Notes under the pieces: model-generated
Told to the model about the DNA's origin: nothing
The model's input: only the letters and a program-made list of their open reading frames with translations
The model's database searches: none
Part shown: one piece after another, positions 16,083 to 23,216 of the stretch
Layout: every line of letters starts with the position of its first letter
Numbering within the stretch: position 1 is the stretch's first letter
Program-made: the position numbers and the translations under genes
NCBI GenBank assembly: GCA_002315675.1
Contig: DCHP01000094.1
Location: 1 to 23,257 of the forward strand
Length of the DNA: 23,257 bases
Reading direction: 5' to 3'
From: Rikenellaceae bacterium UBA1749
GTDB taxonomy: Bacteria; Bacteroidota; Bacteroidia; Bacteroidales; Rikenellaceae

Positions 16083-16087
16083 AGATA
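16079..16087 (-). promoter_or_regulatory. Bacteroidetes -7 element for the GH2-plsC-parE-parC-aroK operon
   Basis: TATCTTTGT on the minus strand fits TAnnTTTG and sits 35 bp before the ATG at 16044. The same extended string TTATCTTTGTAAG occurs at the DUF4290 promoter. A -33 TTTG is not evident. It lies in a 163-bp region between divergent genes. Confidence 0.6.
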
Positions 16088-16146
16088 ACAATTTAGATTT
16101 GGTTTTTTATCCCTTTTCCTCATTTTAGTAATAAAAAAAATATTCA

Positions 16147-16154
16147 TATCTTTA
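16147..16154 (+). promoter_or_regulatory. Possible -7 element for the esterase gene at 16208
   Basis: TATCTTTA differs from TAnnTTTG only in the last base and lies 53 bp before the ATG. The leader between them is very A-rich. No -33 element is obvious, so this is a weak call. Confidence 0.3.
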
Positions 16155-16207
16155 CTAATACTTAAATCAAAATAAAAGGATTATTCTAACAAACACAAAG
16201 GATTATT

Positions 16208-17050
16208 ATGAAAAAGATATGTCTGTTTCTGGTTGCGCTGTTCGCATCTATTTTTTCCGTCAGTGCAGGAAAGATTGTTGCCGACTCCATCAAGAGTGAA
16301 ATATTGAATTCCTATGTCAAATTCAATGTATATCTTCCAAGTGGATATGATGTAAAAAACTCCCTGTATCCTGTTGTGTATCTGCTTCATGGTCATGGTG
16401 ATGACTGTGACGGCTGGATAAGGAAAGGTAATATGCAAATTGTCGCTGATGAACTTATTGAAAGCGGTGAAGCGAAGGAGATGATTATTGTCATGCCGAC
16501 AGCAGGTGTTGATGGTGATAATACTGATGTCATGGCCGGTTATTTCAACATGCCGGGCTGGGATTATGAAGATTTTTTCTTTTCGGAATTCATTCCGTTT
16601 GTTGAATCTAAATACCGTGGAATAGGTGATAAATATCATAGAGCTGTTATGGGTCTTTCCATGGGCGGCGGCGGAAGTACGGTTTATTGTCAGCGTCATC
16701 CTGACATGTTCTCCAGTTGTTATGCAATGAGCCCATGGCTATACGAAAAGCCATGTACGGATAAAAGTCACAAGGTGTATTATACCAGAAATGCAGTTGC
16801 GGAACATAATGCTGTTGAATTTTTAAATAAGGCATCGGAAGATGTCAAAAAACAACTCAGAACGGTTGCGTGGTTCTTTGACTGCGGTGATGATGATTTC
16901 CTTCTGGAACAGACCTTTGCGATGCATATGAAAATGCGTCAGATGAAAATCAAGGACCAGCTAACGGTAAGGAATGGTGTCCATAATTGGGAGTACTGGC
17001 ATTTTTCACTGAGAGTTGCTCTGCCATTTGCTTCCAGGAATTTCAACTAG
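16208..17050 (+). CDS. Exported esterase D / CE1-like alpha/beta hydrolase
   Basis: A 280-residue protein with a Sec signal peptide (1-20, cleavage likely after SVSA). It belongs to the putative-esterase family (PF00756-type, including esterase D, feruloyl esterases and mycolyltransferases). YPVVYLLHGHGDD (54-66) provides the oxyanion region and GLSMGGGGS (149-157) the nucleophile Ser151. An Asp in DCGDDD (225-230) and His259 in NGVHNWEYWH complete a plausible triad. Likely location is the periplasm or outside the cell, acting on acetyl or feruloyl esters on plant polysaccharides, but the substrate cannot be read from the sequence. It is divergent from the GH2-like gene and 208 bp upstream of fabD. 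Length is normal for single-domain members. Confidence 0.87.
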   Translation: MKKICLFLVALFASIFSVSAGKIVADSIKSEILNSYVKFNVYLPSGYDVKNSLYPVVYLLHGHGDDCDGWIRKGNMQIVADELIESGEAKEMIIVMPTAGVDGDNTDVMAGYFNMPGWDYEDFFFSEFIPFVESKYRGIGDKYHRAVMGLSMGGGGSTVYCQRHPDMFSSCYAMSPWLYEKPCTDKSHKVYYTRNAVAEHNAVEFLNKASEDVKKQLRTVAWFFDCGDDDFLLEQTFAMHMKMRQMKIKDQLTVRNGVHNWEYWHFSLRVALPFASRNFN

Positions 17051-17084
17051 CCTGTCAGATCAAGCACTGGACAAACAGGAATAT

Positions 17085-17200
17085 GGTCAAATGGTAACTA
17101 TTCAGAAGCAACCCGGGTAAAATACCTAAAACGGACATCCACCAAAGGGTGCTATTGTAGATATTAGATGCAGGTGCTGAATAGTTACGTCAAATGGACC
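17085..17200. repeat. 116-bp inverted-repeat element between the esterase gene and fabD
   Basis: GTAACTATTCA (17094-17104) and TGAATAGTTAC (17178-17188) are exact 11-bp inverted repeats. Outside them GGTC (17085) and GACC (17197-17200) also pair, with unequal spacing. Both arms also contain the direct repeat GTCAAATGG. The 73-bp interior holds ACCCGGGT, a perfect 8-bp palindrome. There is no gene-like ORF. It resembles a MITE or a relic of an insertion sequence, and ends 8 bp before the fabD -33 box. Confidence 0.6.
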
Positions 17201-17207
17201 ACTAATC

Positions 17208-17239
17208 TTTGAATATTACTTTTTTTAGGGTATTTTTGT
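17208..17239 (+). promoter_or_regulatory. Bacteroidetes promoter (-33 and -7) of fabD
   Basis: TTTG at 17208-17211 and TATTTTTGT at 17231-17239 match the -33 and -7 boxes (TAnnTTTG) with a 19-bp spacer, the textbook spacing in Bacteroidetes. The ATG follows 19 bp after the -7 box. Best promoter in the window. Confidence 0.72.
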
Positions 17240-17258
17240 AAAAAAGAAAGGAATCATC

Positions 17259-18137
17259 ATGAAAGCATATATATTTCCAGGTCAGGGAGCTCAATTTGTC
17301 GGAATGGGCAAAACTCTATACGAATCATCTCATATTGCAAACAAACTGTTCCATCAGGCAAATGAAATACTGGGTTTCAATCTGGTAGGTATAATGTTTG
17401 AGGGTGAAGCTGATGATCTTCGTCAGACAAAAGTCACTCAGCCCTCAGTATTCCTTCATAGTGTTGCAAGTGCCCTTGCTCTTGGTGATGAATTCCGCCC
17501 TGATATGGTGGCAGGACATTCACTTGGTGAATTTTCAGCACTAGTTGCTTCCGGGGCCCTCTCTTTTGAAGATGGACTGAAACTGGTAAGCAAACGTGCT
17601 ACGGCCATGCAGCATGCATGCGAAATGAAACCTTCTACAATGGCTGCGATTATTGCACTTTCTGATAATGTTGTGGAAAAGGTCTGTATGAATGTTGACG
17701 GAATAGTAGTACCTGCAAATTACAACTGTCCAGGTCAGCTTGTAATCTCCGGGGAAATAGAGGCAATAGATGAGGCCTGTGCCAGACTGAAGGAGGCTGG
17801 CGCAAGAAGAGCACTCAAACTTAGTGTCGGTGGTGCATTCCATTCTCCGTTGATGGAACCTGCAAGGGCTAATCTAGCTAAAGCAATCGAAGAAACAACA
17901 TTTTTGACTCCAAGGTGCCCTGTTTATCAGAACTACGATGCAAAACCTCATATGGAACCTTCCGAAATCAAGGCAAATCTGATATCACAGCTGACGGCTC
18001 CTGTTCTCTGGTCTCAGATTGTAAATACCATGATATCATCTGGTGCGACCGAATTTGTCGAATGCGGACCTGGACAGGTGCTTACTGGACTTGTAAAGAA
18101 AATAGATGCTTCAGTTTCAGTTTCCAATATCGGATAA
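17259..18137 (+). CDS. fabD: Malonyl-CoA:ACP acyltransferase
   Basis: A 292-residue protein of typical length that moves malonyl groups from CoA to acyl carrier protein, supplying extender units for fatty acid synthesis in the cytoplasm. FPGQGAQFVGMGK (6-18) and VTQPSVFLHSVA (59-70) are family motifs. GHSLGEFSAL (86-95) contains the nucleophile Ser88. GGAFHSPLM near 197 carries the catalytic His, and NCPGQLVISG (about 155-164) and VECGPGQVL (about 268-276) are also diagnostic. It has its own strong promoter and no co-directional neighbour downstream. It stands alone rather than in a fab cluster. The short leader has an AAAGGAA purine stretch before the ATG. Confidence 0.95.
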   Translation: MKAYIFPGQGAQFVGMGKTLYESSHIANKLFHQANEILGFNLVGIMFEGEADDLRQTKVTQPSVFLHSVASALALGDEFRPDMVAGHSLGEFSALVASGALSFEDGLKLVSKRATAMQHACEMKPSTMAAIIALSDNVVEKVCMNVDGIVVPANYNCPGQLVISGEIEAIDEACARLKEAGARRALKLSVGGAFHSPLMEPARANLAKAIEETTFLTPRCPVYQNYDAKPHMEPSEIKANLISQLTAPVLWSQIVNTMISSGATEFVECGPGQVLTGLVKKIDASVSVSNIG

Positions 18138-18140
18138 TTC

Positions 18141-18251
18141 AAGGTAAACTCTCAACGAGTACCAGACATAAACAAGTGGTTTTGATTTTGGAACTCAAAA
18201 CTATGAAGAATCAAAAGGTAAACTCTCAACGAGTACCAGAGATAAACAAGT
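18141..18251. repeat. Two direct copies of a 37-bp repeat with a 37-bp spacer
   Basis: Positions 18141-18177 and 18215-18251 are identical except for one base (C or G after TACCAGA). They begin AAGGTAAACTC and end ATAAACAAGT. Within each copy GGT, ACTC, GAGT and ACC can fold as a 7-bp bulged hairpin. The first copy starts 3 bp after the fabD stop. Equal repeat and spacer lengths recall a CRISPR unit, but there are only two copies and no cas genes. Confidence 0.85.
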
Positions 18252-18253
18252 AG

Positions 18254-18293
18254 GGCAGTGTTTTTTTTCATTGCTCTATTTTTTTTGCTGGAT
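18254..18293. repeat. T-rich direct repeat, copy A
   Basis: The segment has GTG, eight T, CATTGCTCTA, eight T and GCTG. It reappears at 20499-20535 in the same orientation, differing mainly in T-run length and one missing C. GGGCAGTG and CATTGCTC can also pair as RNA with two G-U pairs across the T loop, so it may double as a weak fabD terminator. Confidence 0.55.
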
Positions 18294-18551
18294 ATTCACC
18301 TTTGGATGACGCTCTTTTTCAAGTTCAACAAGAGTCTTTGTTGCTACCTGCTTCTACTGTTGGAATTATATAATCAGGTTTATCTTTTTCGATAATTTAC
18401 CGTAGTTTGTCACCAAAAGCATACTGATTAATTGCTTGACGGGTGTATTGGCATGTCGGTCAACTGCAATTACTTCGGTGCCATATCTCTGAAATTCAAT
18501 GACAACATCTTTGTCAGGTTTACCTGAACTGGGTATATGTGCTTTTTGCAA
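18290..18551 (-). pseudogene. purT: Decayed internal fragment of purT (formate-dependent GAR transformylase)
   Basis: On the minus strand residues DKDVVIEFQRYGTEVIAVDR and then HANTP match the E. coli PurT N-terminal region (KEVAIECQRLGVEVIAVDR). The frame then shifts. The next piece, YAFGDKLR, an in-frame TAA and IIEKDKPDYIIPTVEA, matches the PurT segment ending in KPHYIVPEIEA. A second shift gives VATKTLVELEKE, matching ATDMLIQLEEE. About ten residues are missing at the first junction, and the remaining 300 or so residues of the ATP-grasp enzyme are absent. Two frameshifts, one stop and both ends missing show a dead gene. It lies between the fabD repeats and the tandem esterase, whose stop is 44 bp away. 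Confidence 0.85.
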
Positions 18552-18594
18552 AAATAGGAATGTATACTAATCTAATTTATCGCACAATATGAGT

Positions 18595-20331
18595 TTATTT
18601 TGAAATTAATCCTTTTTTGTTGATAAATTCCCATATTCTGTCAATGTATGTGTATGATCCTGTCCCTGGTATTGCTTTGAGCTGGAAACAATGTTTCCGG
18701 GTTGCCAGGCTATGAACCTCACTTTGAATTCCCATACTTCTCATCTTTTCCCAGCATTTTACGGAATTCATGGGAGAGCAGTCGTCATCGTCTCCATAAA
18801 CGAACAGCATAGGACAGGTATTCAGATCAAATGTGAATTCAGGTACAGGTACAGCATCATCTGCATTGCCTCCGGTTTTATTTTTGGCTTCAGGTCCATC
18901 TGTCAGAGAATATGCCGGATATATTCCGATTCCCCATTGGACGTTGCAGGGTAGCTTGTCAATATCATCAATAGGAAGGTATGATCTATGATTTGAGGAT
19001 GTGCAACCCATCAAAGTAAGATGTCCGCCGGCTGAACCTCCCATGATTCCTATTCTGTCAGGATTGAGACCATAGGATGCGGCCTTGCTACGCACTATCC
19101 TAACTGCTCTCTGCAAATCCTGCCATGCCGTAGTATGTTTTGCAAGACCTTCAGGACGTGGTGTCCTGTACTTCAGTGTTACGACAGTCATTCCTTTTTC
19201 GTTCAGGTAACGGCGTGTAGGTGCAACTTCAAAACCATTAGTATCATTTGTCCGATATGCACCTCCCGAATATATAATCTGTATTGATGAAGTCTTCCGC
19301 TCTTTTGGAAAATGCCATTCTATGTATGGTGAACATTGATGTTTCTGAAAATCAGGTGTCTTTCCCTCTGGCCATATATCTTCCTTTAAGTAGTTTGAGC
19401 GGCAGCTGTCACTTGTGAACCTTGACATCAGGTCTACCTCTTTTCCGTCATGTGGAATGAATCCCATTTGACGCATAAACTCTATTCCTCTTTCAAGGCC
19501 GAAAGCTCCGTGACCGAGGTCAGGATATAGATGGATTTCAGCAGGAATCATTCTTTTGCGAAGTTCTCTGTATACCAATGTTGATCCGTTGGGAGAATAA
19601 GGGTCCAATCCTCCATGATGAAGACTCATGGGACAGGTCTTTTCGTCAAATTTGAATACGTTGCTGATTCTTACATCAGTCCCATAGCCATCTCTTGAAG
19701 CAGGTGTTCCGGTTTCAGCGTCATTTGTTACATAAGCCGGTGCATTGACTATAGCCCAGTTAATATGGCATGAGATTGTGTCAATATCGTCAATTGTCTC
19801 ATATGATTTGGTCATTGAACTTGTTCCCAATAATAGAGCTAAATGTGAACCTGCAGACATGGAAATAACTCCTATCTTTTCAGGATCAAATCCTCTTTTC
19901 TGAGCTTCACTTCGAATTACCCTTATGGCACGCTGCCCATCTTCCCATGCTGTCTGATAAATTGGGATTCCGTTTGGACGAGGCGTCCTGTAAACTAGAT
20001 TAACGCATTTGAAACCAAGTTTTGTAAATTCTTTGTTCCATAATTCAATGAGATCTACATCGCAACAACATTTGTACGAACCTCCTGAGATAAGGACCAT
20101 ACATCCGCCATTACATGATTGAGGAGATGGTGAATCAAACCATTCAATATAGGTTGTGCGGTGTTTATCGGGATTAAATTCCTTAAGGTTACATTCGTTG
20201 GTCATTGCGGCAATTTGGTGACTTTGTGTGTCTGGCATTTTGCCATTAGGCCAAATCAGTTCTCTTTCTTTAGCGTTAACATTCAGGAAGAGGAAAAAGG
20301 AAAGTATTGCTATGAAAATTGTCTTATTCAT
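18595..20331 (-). CDS. Exported protein with two fused alpha/beta-hydrolase (carbohydrate esterase-like) domains
   Basis: A 578-residue protein with a Sec signal (1-20, ending NVNA). Two homologous domains follow, about 25-295 and 318-575. Each contains WPxGKxPD, SGG[SA]Y, the segment YRTPRPxG with a following TAW-D-QRA-R, a P-x-x-IG-nucleophile loop, an Asp-rich loop and a late His. Candidate triads are Ser159 (SMSAGSH), Asp243 (GGLDPYSP) and His274 (LGHGAF), and Ser433 (GGSAGGH), Asp515-517 (GDDDDCSP) and His547 (RKHCFQ). Domain 1 has Ser in place of the first Gly of GxSxG. They resemble BD-FAE or acetylxylan esterase-like families. The start is the ATG at 20329-20331; six codons upstream is only a TTG. 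It lies beside a GH78 rhamnosidase, fitting polysaccharide de-esterification. Confidence 0.85.
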   Translation of the reverse strand: MNKTIFIAILSFFLFLNVNAKERELIWPNGKMPDTQSHQIAAMTNECNLKEFNPDKHRTTYIEWFDSPSPQSCNGGCMVLISGGSYKCCCDVDLIELWNKEFTKLGFKCVNLVYRTPRPNGIPIYQTAWEDGQRAIRVIRSEAQKRGFDPEKIGVISMSAGSHLALLLGTSSMTKSYETIDDIDTISCHINWAIVNAPAYVTNDAETGTPASRDGYGTDVRISNVFKFDEKTCPMSLHHGGLDPYSPNGSTLVYRELRKRMIPAEIHLYPDLGHGAFGLERGIEFMRQMGFIPHDGKEVDLMSRFTSDSCRSNYLKEDIWPEGKTPDFQKHQCSPYIEWHFPKERKTSSIQIIYSGGAYRTNDTNGFEVAPTRRYLNEKGMTVVTLKYRTPRPEGLAKHTTAWQDLQRAVRIVRSKAASYGLNPDRIGIMGGSAGGHLTLMGCTSSNHRSYLPIDDIDKLPCNVQWGIGIYPAYSLTDGPEAKNKTGGNADDAVPVPEFTFDLNTCPMLFVYGDDDDCSPMNSVKCWEKMRSMGIQSEVHSLATRKHCFQLKAIPGTGSYTYIDRIWEFINKKGLISK

Positions 20332-20346
20332 TTTTGTATTTTTATT

Positions 20347-20354
20347 CAAAAATA
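20347..20354 (-). promoter_or_regulatory. Possible -7 element of the tandem esterase gene
   Basis: TATTTTTG on the minus strand matches TAnnTTTG and lies 15 bp before the ATG at 20331. If used, transcription starts after the upstream TTG, which supports the chosen ATG. The region is very AT-rich, so chance is possible. Confidence 0.35.
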
Positions 20355-20498
20355 TAAAAATAATAGCGGTTTTTATTAATTAGGTAGATGTGAGTCTGTA
20401 AAAATAAACCTTCATTAATATATTGCAATTGTTATAATGAGTCCTATATTGCGAGCCTATTTTTATATAAGTTGACTTTATGGACAAACTGTAAATAT

Positions 20499-20535
20499 GG
20501 CTGTGTTTTTTTATTGCTCTATTTTTTTGCTGAAT
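20499..20535. repeat. T-rich direct repeat, copy B
   Basis: This is the second copy of the sequence at 18254-18293, with GTG, seven T, ATTGCTCTA, seven T and GCTG. The pair brackets the purT relic and the tandem esterase gene. Confidence 0.55.
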
Positions 20536-20580
20536 GTCTTCAAAATCAAGATGTTAAATAGCATTGTCGTTTTTTTTAGT

Positions 20581-20589
20581 TAAATTTGT
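20581..20589 (+). promoter_or_regulatory. Bacteroidetes -7 element of the rhamnosidase gene
   Basis: TAAATTTGT matches TAnnTTTG and lies 56 bp before the ATG. A TTGT at 20564 is closer than the normal -33 spacing. The leader carries GCAGAA/TTCTGC, a 6-bp hairpin with a 4-nt loop at 20600-20615. Confidence 0.5.
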
Positions 20590-20645
20590 TAGCATGAAGG
20601 CAGAAAGGATTCTGCTCATTATTTACATTTTAATTTAATATAGTT

Positions 20646-23216
20646 ATGAAATTCAAATTCCAGTTATTGCCTTTAGTTATTGTCCTGCTTTTCTTTTTCG
20701 GTTGCAGTTCGTACAAGGAAGTTAAAAAGGTTGATCCACTTGACAATTCTGCGTGGAATGAATCCATCTGGATATCTGCCGCGAATGCAGATGTTGTAAC
20801 CGGTCAGGTAAGAGGCAAGAATGAAAGAGCTGCTGATGGTGCCAGCTGGTTTGTTTCTGTCGTAAGTAACAGACAGAAGGTCGTTTCTGCAAAGTGGATG
20901 ACCACAGGACTTGGCGTCTATCAACTCTTTGTTAATGCAACACCAATCGGCAATGAAATATTGAAGCCTGGCTTTACTCATTATGAAAAGACAAAAATAT
21001 CATACACATATGATATTACAGGTTCTTTCAATTGTAAGGCTGGATGCAAGAACCAATTGGCTGTTCAAGTAACACCAGGCTGGTGGGCGGATAAAATCAT
21101 TACCCCAGGCGGTCATGATGGTATGATTGGTAAGAAATGTGCTTTCAGGGGTGTGATGGAATTGATATATGAAGATGGTAGTAAAGAGTTTTTCGGAACA
21201 AATCTTGACAACTGGAAGGCCGGAATTGCTGGTCCTGTGAAACATGCGGCAATTTTCGACGGAGAAGAGTATGACGCCAGGGAACTTCCCGGATATTATG
21301 TGGCTGATAAGCTTCTAACCCCGGAAAAAAATGATGAGTTCAATGGTGAAATAGTGCCATCCCAGGGTGCTGAGATCTATTTAAGGTCTGACCTCGCTCT
21401 TTCCCGGTCTATGGCCTATACATGGAAAGGTGTGACAGATGAGGATGAACAGCAATATGGCAAGGTTAAGATTGTTAAGGAATTTTCAAAGGAAGAGGAA
21501 ATAATTGTGAATCCAGGTGAAACTCTTGTTGTGGATTTTGGACAGAACTGTGCCGCTGTTCCTTTTTTTGAATTTTCAGCAAAGGAAGGCACTGAACTTA
21601 CATGTCTTCCATCTGAACTGCTGAATGATGGAAATGGTCAAAAGAGTAGGGGAATGGATGGTCCTGAAGGTAGTTGCCATAGAAGAAACCTGAGAATTCC
21701 TGATATCGGAATGATTCTTAAATATACTTTTGCTGCATCGGGTGGCTACTCAAAGTATCATCCAACATGCACATTCTTTGGCTACAGGTTCGTTTCTGTT
21801 ACGGCAACTGATACTGTTGCCATCAGGGATGTCAGGTCCATTCCGGTAACGTCAATAGCGAAGAATCTGGAAACAGGAACTCTTGTAACAGGGAATGATC
21901 TTATCAATCGTCTGATTTCAAATACGGTATGGGGCCAGCGTTCCAATTATTTGTCAGTGCCTACTGATTGTCCTCAAAGGAATGAAAGACTGGGATGGAC
22001 TGCCGATACGGAGGTGTTTACCGAAACAGGTTCGTTCTTTGCAAATACGCTCAGCTTTTTCCATAAGTGGATGAGGGATATGAGAGATACTCAGAGCGAT
22101 CTTGGTGGCTATCCAGGAGTCGCACCGCAGGCGCAATATGGAGCCGAACCAGGTTCAATGATGAGAGTTGGATGGGCTGATGCGGGCGTTATTGTACCAT
22201 GGACAATATGGAAACAATTCGGTGATTCCAGCATAATAGACGAGAACTGGCAATCAATGGAAAAATTTATGGATCATGTTGCTGAAACCAAATATGATCA
22301 TCAGACATTGAGTGCGGAAAATGGAAACTATCAATGGGCAGACTGGTTGAGCTACGAACCACTGGAAAGCTGTTCTGGACGCGCATGGAATGATAAAGGT
22401 GTATGTCCTGAAACTTATGGCTACTGGAGTTACTTAAGCGCTTCCTACTGGATTATTGATGCTGGAATGATGCGGGATATGGCTGTAGCTACCGGACGTG
22501 ATTCAGGAAAGTATGAAGAAATGGTGCAGACCGCAATGAACTATGCAAAAGAGACTTTTTTGAACGAAAATGGGGAATTCAAACTGGATCTATTGAATAC
22601 AATGCAGACACCTGCTCTTTTTGCCCTTAAGAATCATCTTGTTGAGGGCGATCAGAAAGATGCAATGATCACAAGACTGAAAGAAAATTTTGCAAGCCAC
22701 GATAATTGTCTACAGACAGGATTTCTTGGTGCTTCCATTCTGATGGATGTCTTGACTGAAAATGGAATGCAGGACATTGCATATGAACTTCTTTTCCAAA
22801 GAAAAAATCCTAGCTGGCTATATTCGGTGGATAATGGTGCTACTACTATATGGGAACGTTGGAACAGTTATACAATAGAGTCTGGTATGGGACCTAGCGG
22901 TATGAACAGTTTTAATCACTATGCATACGGGGCAGTTTGTGCATGGATATGGAAAACGGCATGCGGTATCGCATCGGATGTCAATAATCCAGGTTTCAAG
23001 CATATAATAATGAAGCCTATTCCAGATAAAAGACTTGGATTCATCAAGGGTGAATTCAAATCTGCTTCAGGACTTATAAAGAGTGAATGGAAATATGAAG
23101 GTGATAAGTGGATCTGGAATTTTACTATTCCTGAGGGTGCAACAGCCTCAGTAACCGTTCCAGGGGATACAGAGTCTTCTGAATATTCAGTTGGCTCATA
23201 TACAATAGAAAGGTAG
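20646..23216 (+). CDS. GH78 family alpha-L-rhamnosidase, lipoprotein
   Basis: An 856-residue glycoside hydrolase that should release terminal alpha-L-rhamnose, for example from pectic or rhamnogalacturonan side chains. A hydrophobic signal (about 8-19) ends FFFGCSS, a lipobox with Cys20, so it is probably lipid-anchored in the outer membrane or periplasm. N-terminal beta-sandwich domains (about 35-400) include the segment WMTTGLGVYQLFVN and the sugar-binding-like FGQNCAAV. The (alpha/alpha)6 barrel carries DCPQRNERLGW (441-451), the family signature with catalytic acidic residues, and TTIWERWNS with Glu737. NHYAYGAVCAWIW follows. Signature Asp is Asn446 at one position (DCPQRDERLGW in many members), while Glu447 is kept. 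Length is normal and the gene is complete. Upstream promoter at 20581; only 41 bp remain downstream. Confidence 0.93.
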   Translation: MKFKFQLLPLVIVLLFFFGCSSYKEVKKVDPLDNSAWNESIWISAANADVVTGQVRGKNERAADGASWFVSVVSNRQKVVSAKWMTTGLGVYQLFVNATPIGNEILKPGFTHYEKTKISYTYDITGSFNCKAGCKNQLAVQVTPGWWADKIITPGGHDGMIGKKCAFRGVMELIYEDGSKEFFGTNLDNWKAGIAGPVKHAAIFDGEEYDARELPGYYVADKLLTPEKNDEFNGEIVPSQGAEIYLRSDLALSRSMAYTWKGVTDEDEQQYGKVKIVKEFSKEEEIIVNPGETLVVDFGQNCAAVPFFEFSAKEGTELTCLPSELLNDGNGQKSRGMDGPEGSCHRRNLRIPDIGMILKYTFAASGGYSKYHPTCTFFGYRFVSVTATDTVAIRDVRSIPVTSIAKNLETGTLVTGNDLINRLISNTVWGQRSNYLSVPTDCPQRNERLGWTADTEVFTETGSFFANTLSFFHKWMRDMRDTQSDLGGYPGVAPQAQYGAEPGSMMRVGWADAGVIVPWTIWKQFGDSSIIDENWQSMEKFMDHVAETKYDHQTLSAENGNYQWADWLSYEPLESCSGRAWNDKGVCPETYGYWSYLSASYWIIDAGMMRDMAVATGRDSGKYEEMVQTAMNYAKETFLNENGEFKLDLLNTMQTPALFALKNHLVEGDQKDAMITRLKENFASHDNCLQTGFLGASILMDVLTENGMQDIAYELLFQRKNPSWLYSVDNGATTIWERWNSYTIESGMGPSGMNSFNHYAYGAVCAWIWKTACGIASDVNNPGFKHIIMKPIPDKRLGFIKGEFKSASGLIKSEWKYEGDKWIWNFTIPEGATASVTVPGDTESSEYSVGSYTIER

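Larger units (their letters stand above)
20332..20645. other. AT-rich intergenic region between divergent esterase and rhamnosidase genes
   Basis: These 314 bp hold no gene that I can support. They contain a possible -7 box for the esterase, T-rich repeat copy B at 20499-20535, a good -7 element for the rhamnosidase at 20581-20589, and a small leader hairpin at 20600-20615. Nothing in 20355-20498 was recognised. Confidence 0.6.

Noticed and set aside
18141..18251. Minimal CRISPR array
   Set aside because: There are only two repeats and one spacer, with no leader and no cas genes nearby. The repeat does not resemble CRISPR repeats I know from Prevotella. Kept as an unexplained repeat only.
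17915..18253. A 112-codon open frame running over the end of fabD into the 37-bp repeats
   Set aside because: It overlaps fabD in another frame, and its tail is just the repeat sequence read through. The peptide resembles no family I know.
18366..18551. A 61-codon gene with a TTG start, resembling the start of PurT
   Set aside because: It covers only one of three frames of the purT relic, with the match ending at a frameshift. It is part of a pseudogene.
20332..20349. Upstream start of the tandem esterase, six codons earlier
   Set aside because: The codon there is TTG, not ATG. The ATG at 20331 gives a clean signal peptide and lies just after a possible -7 box.
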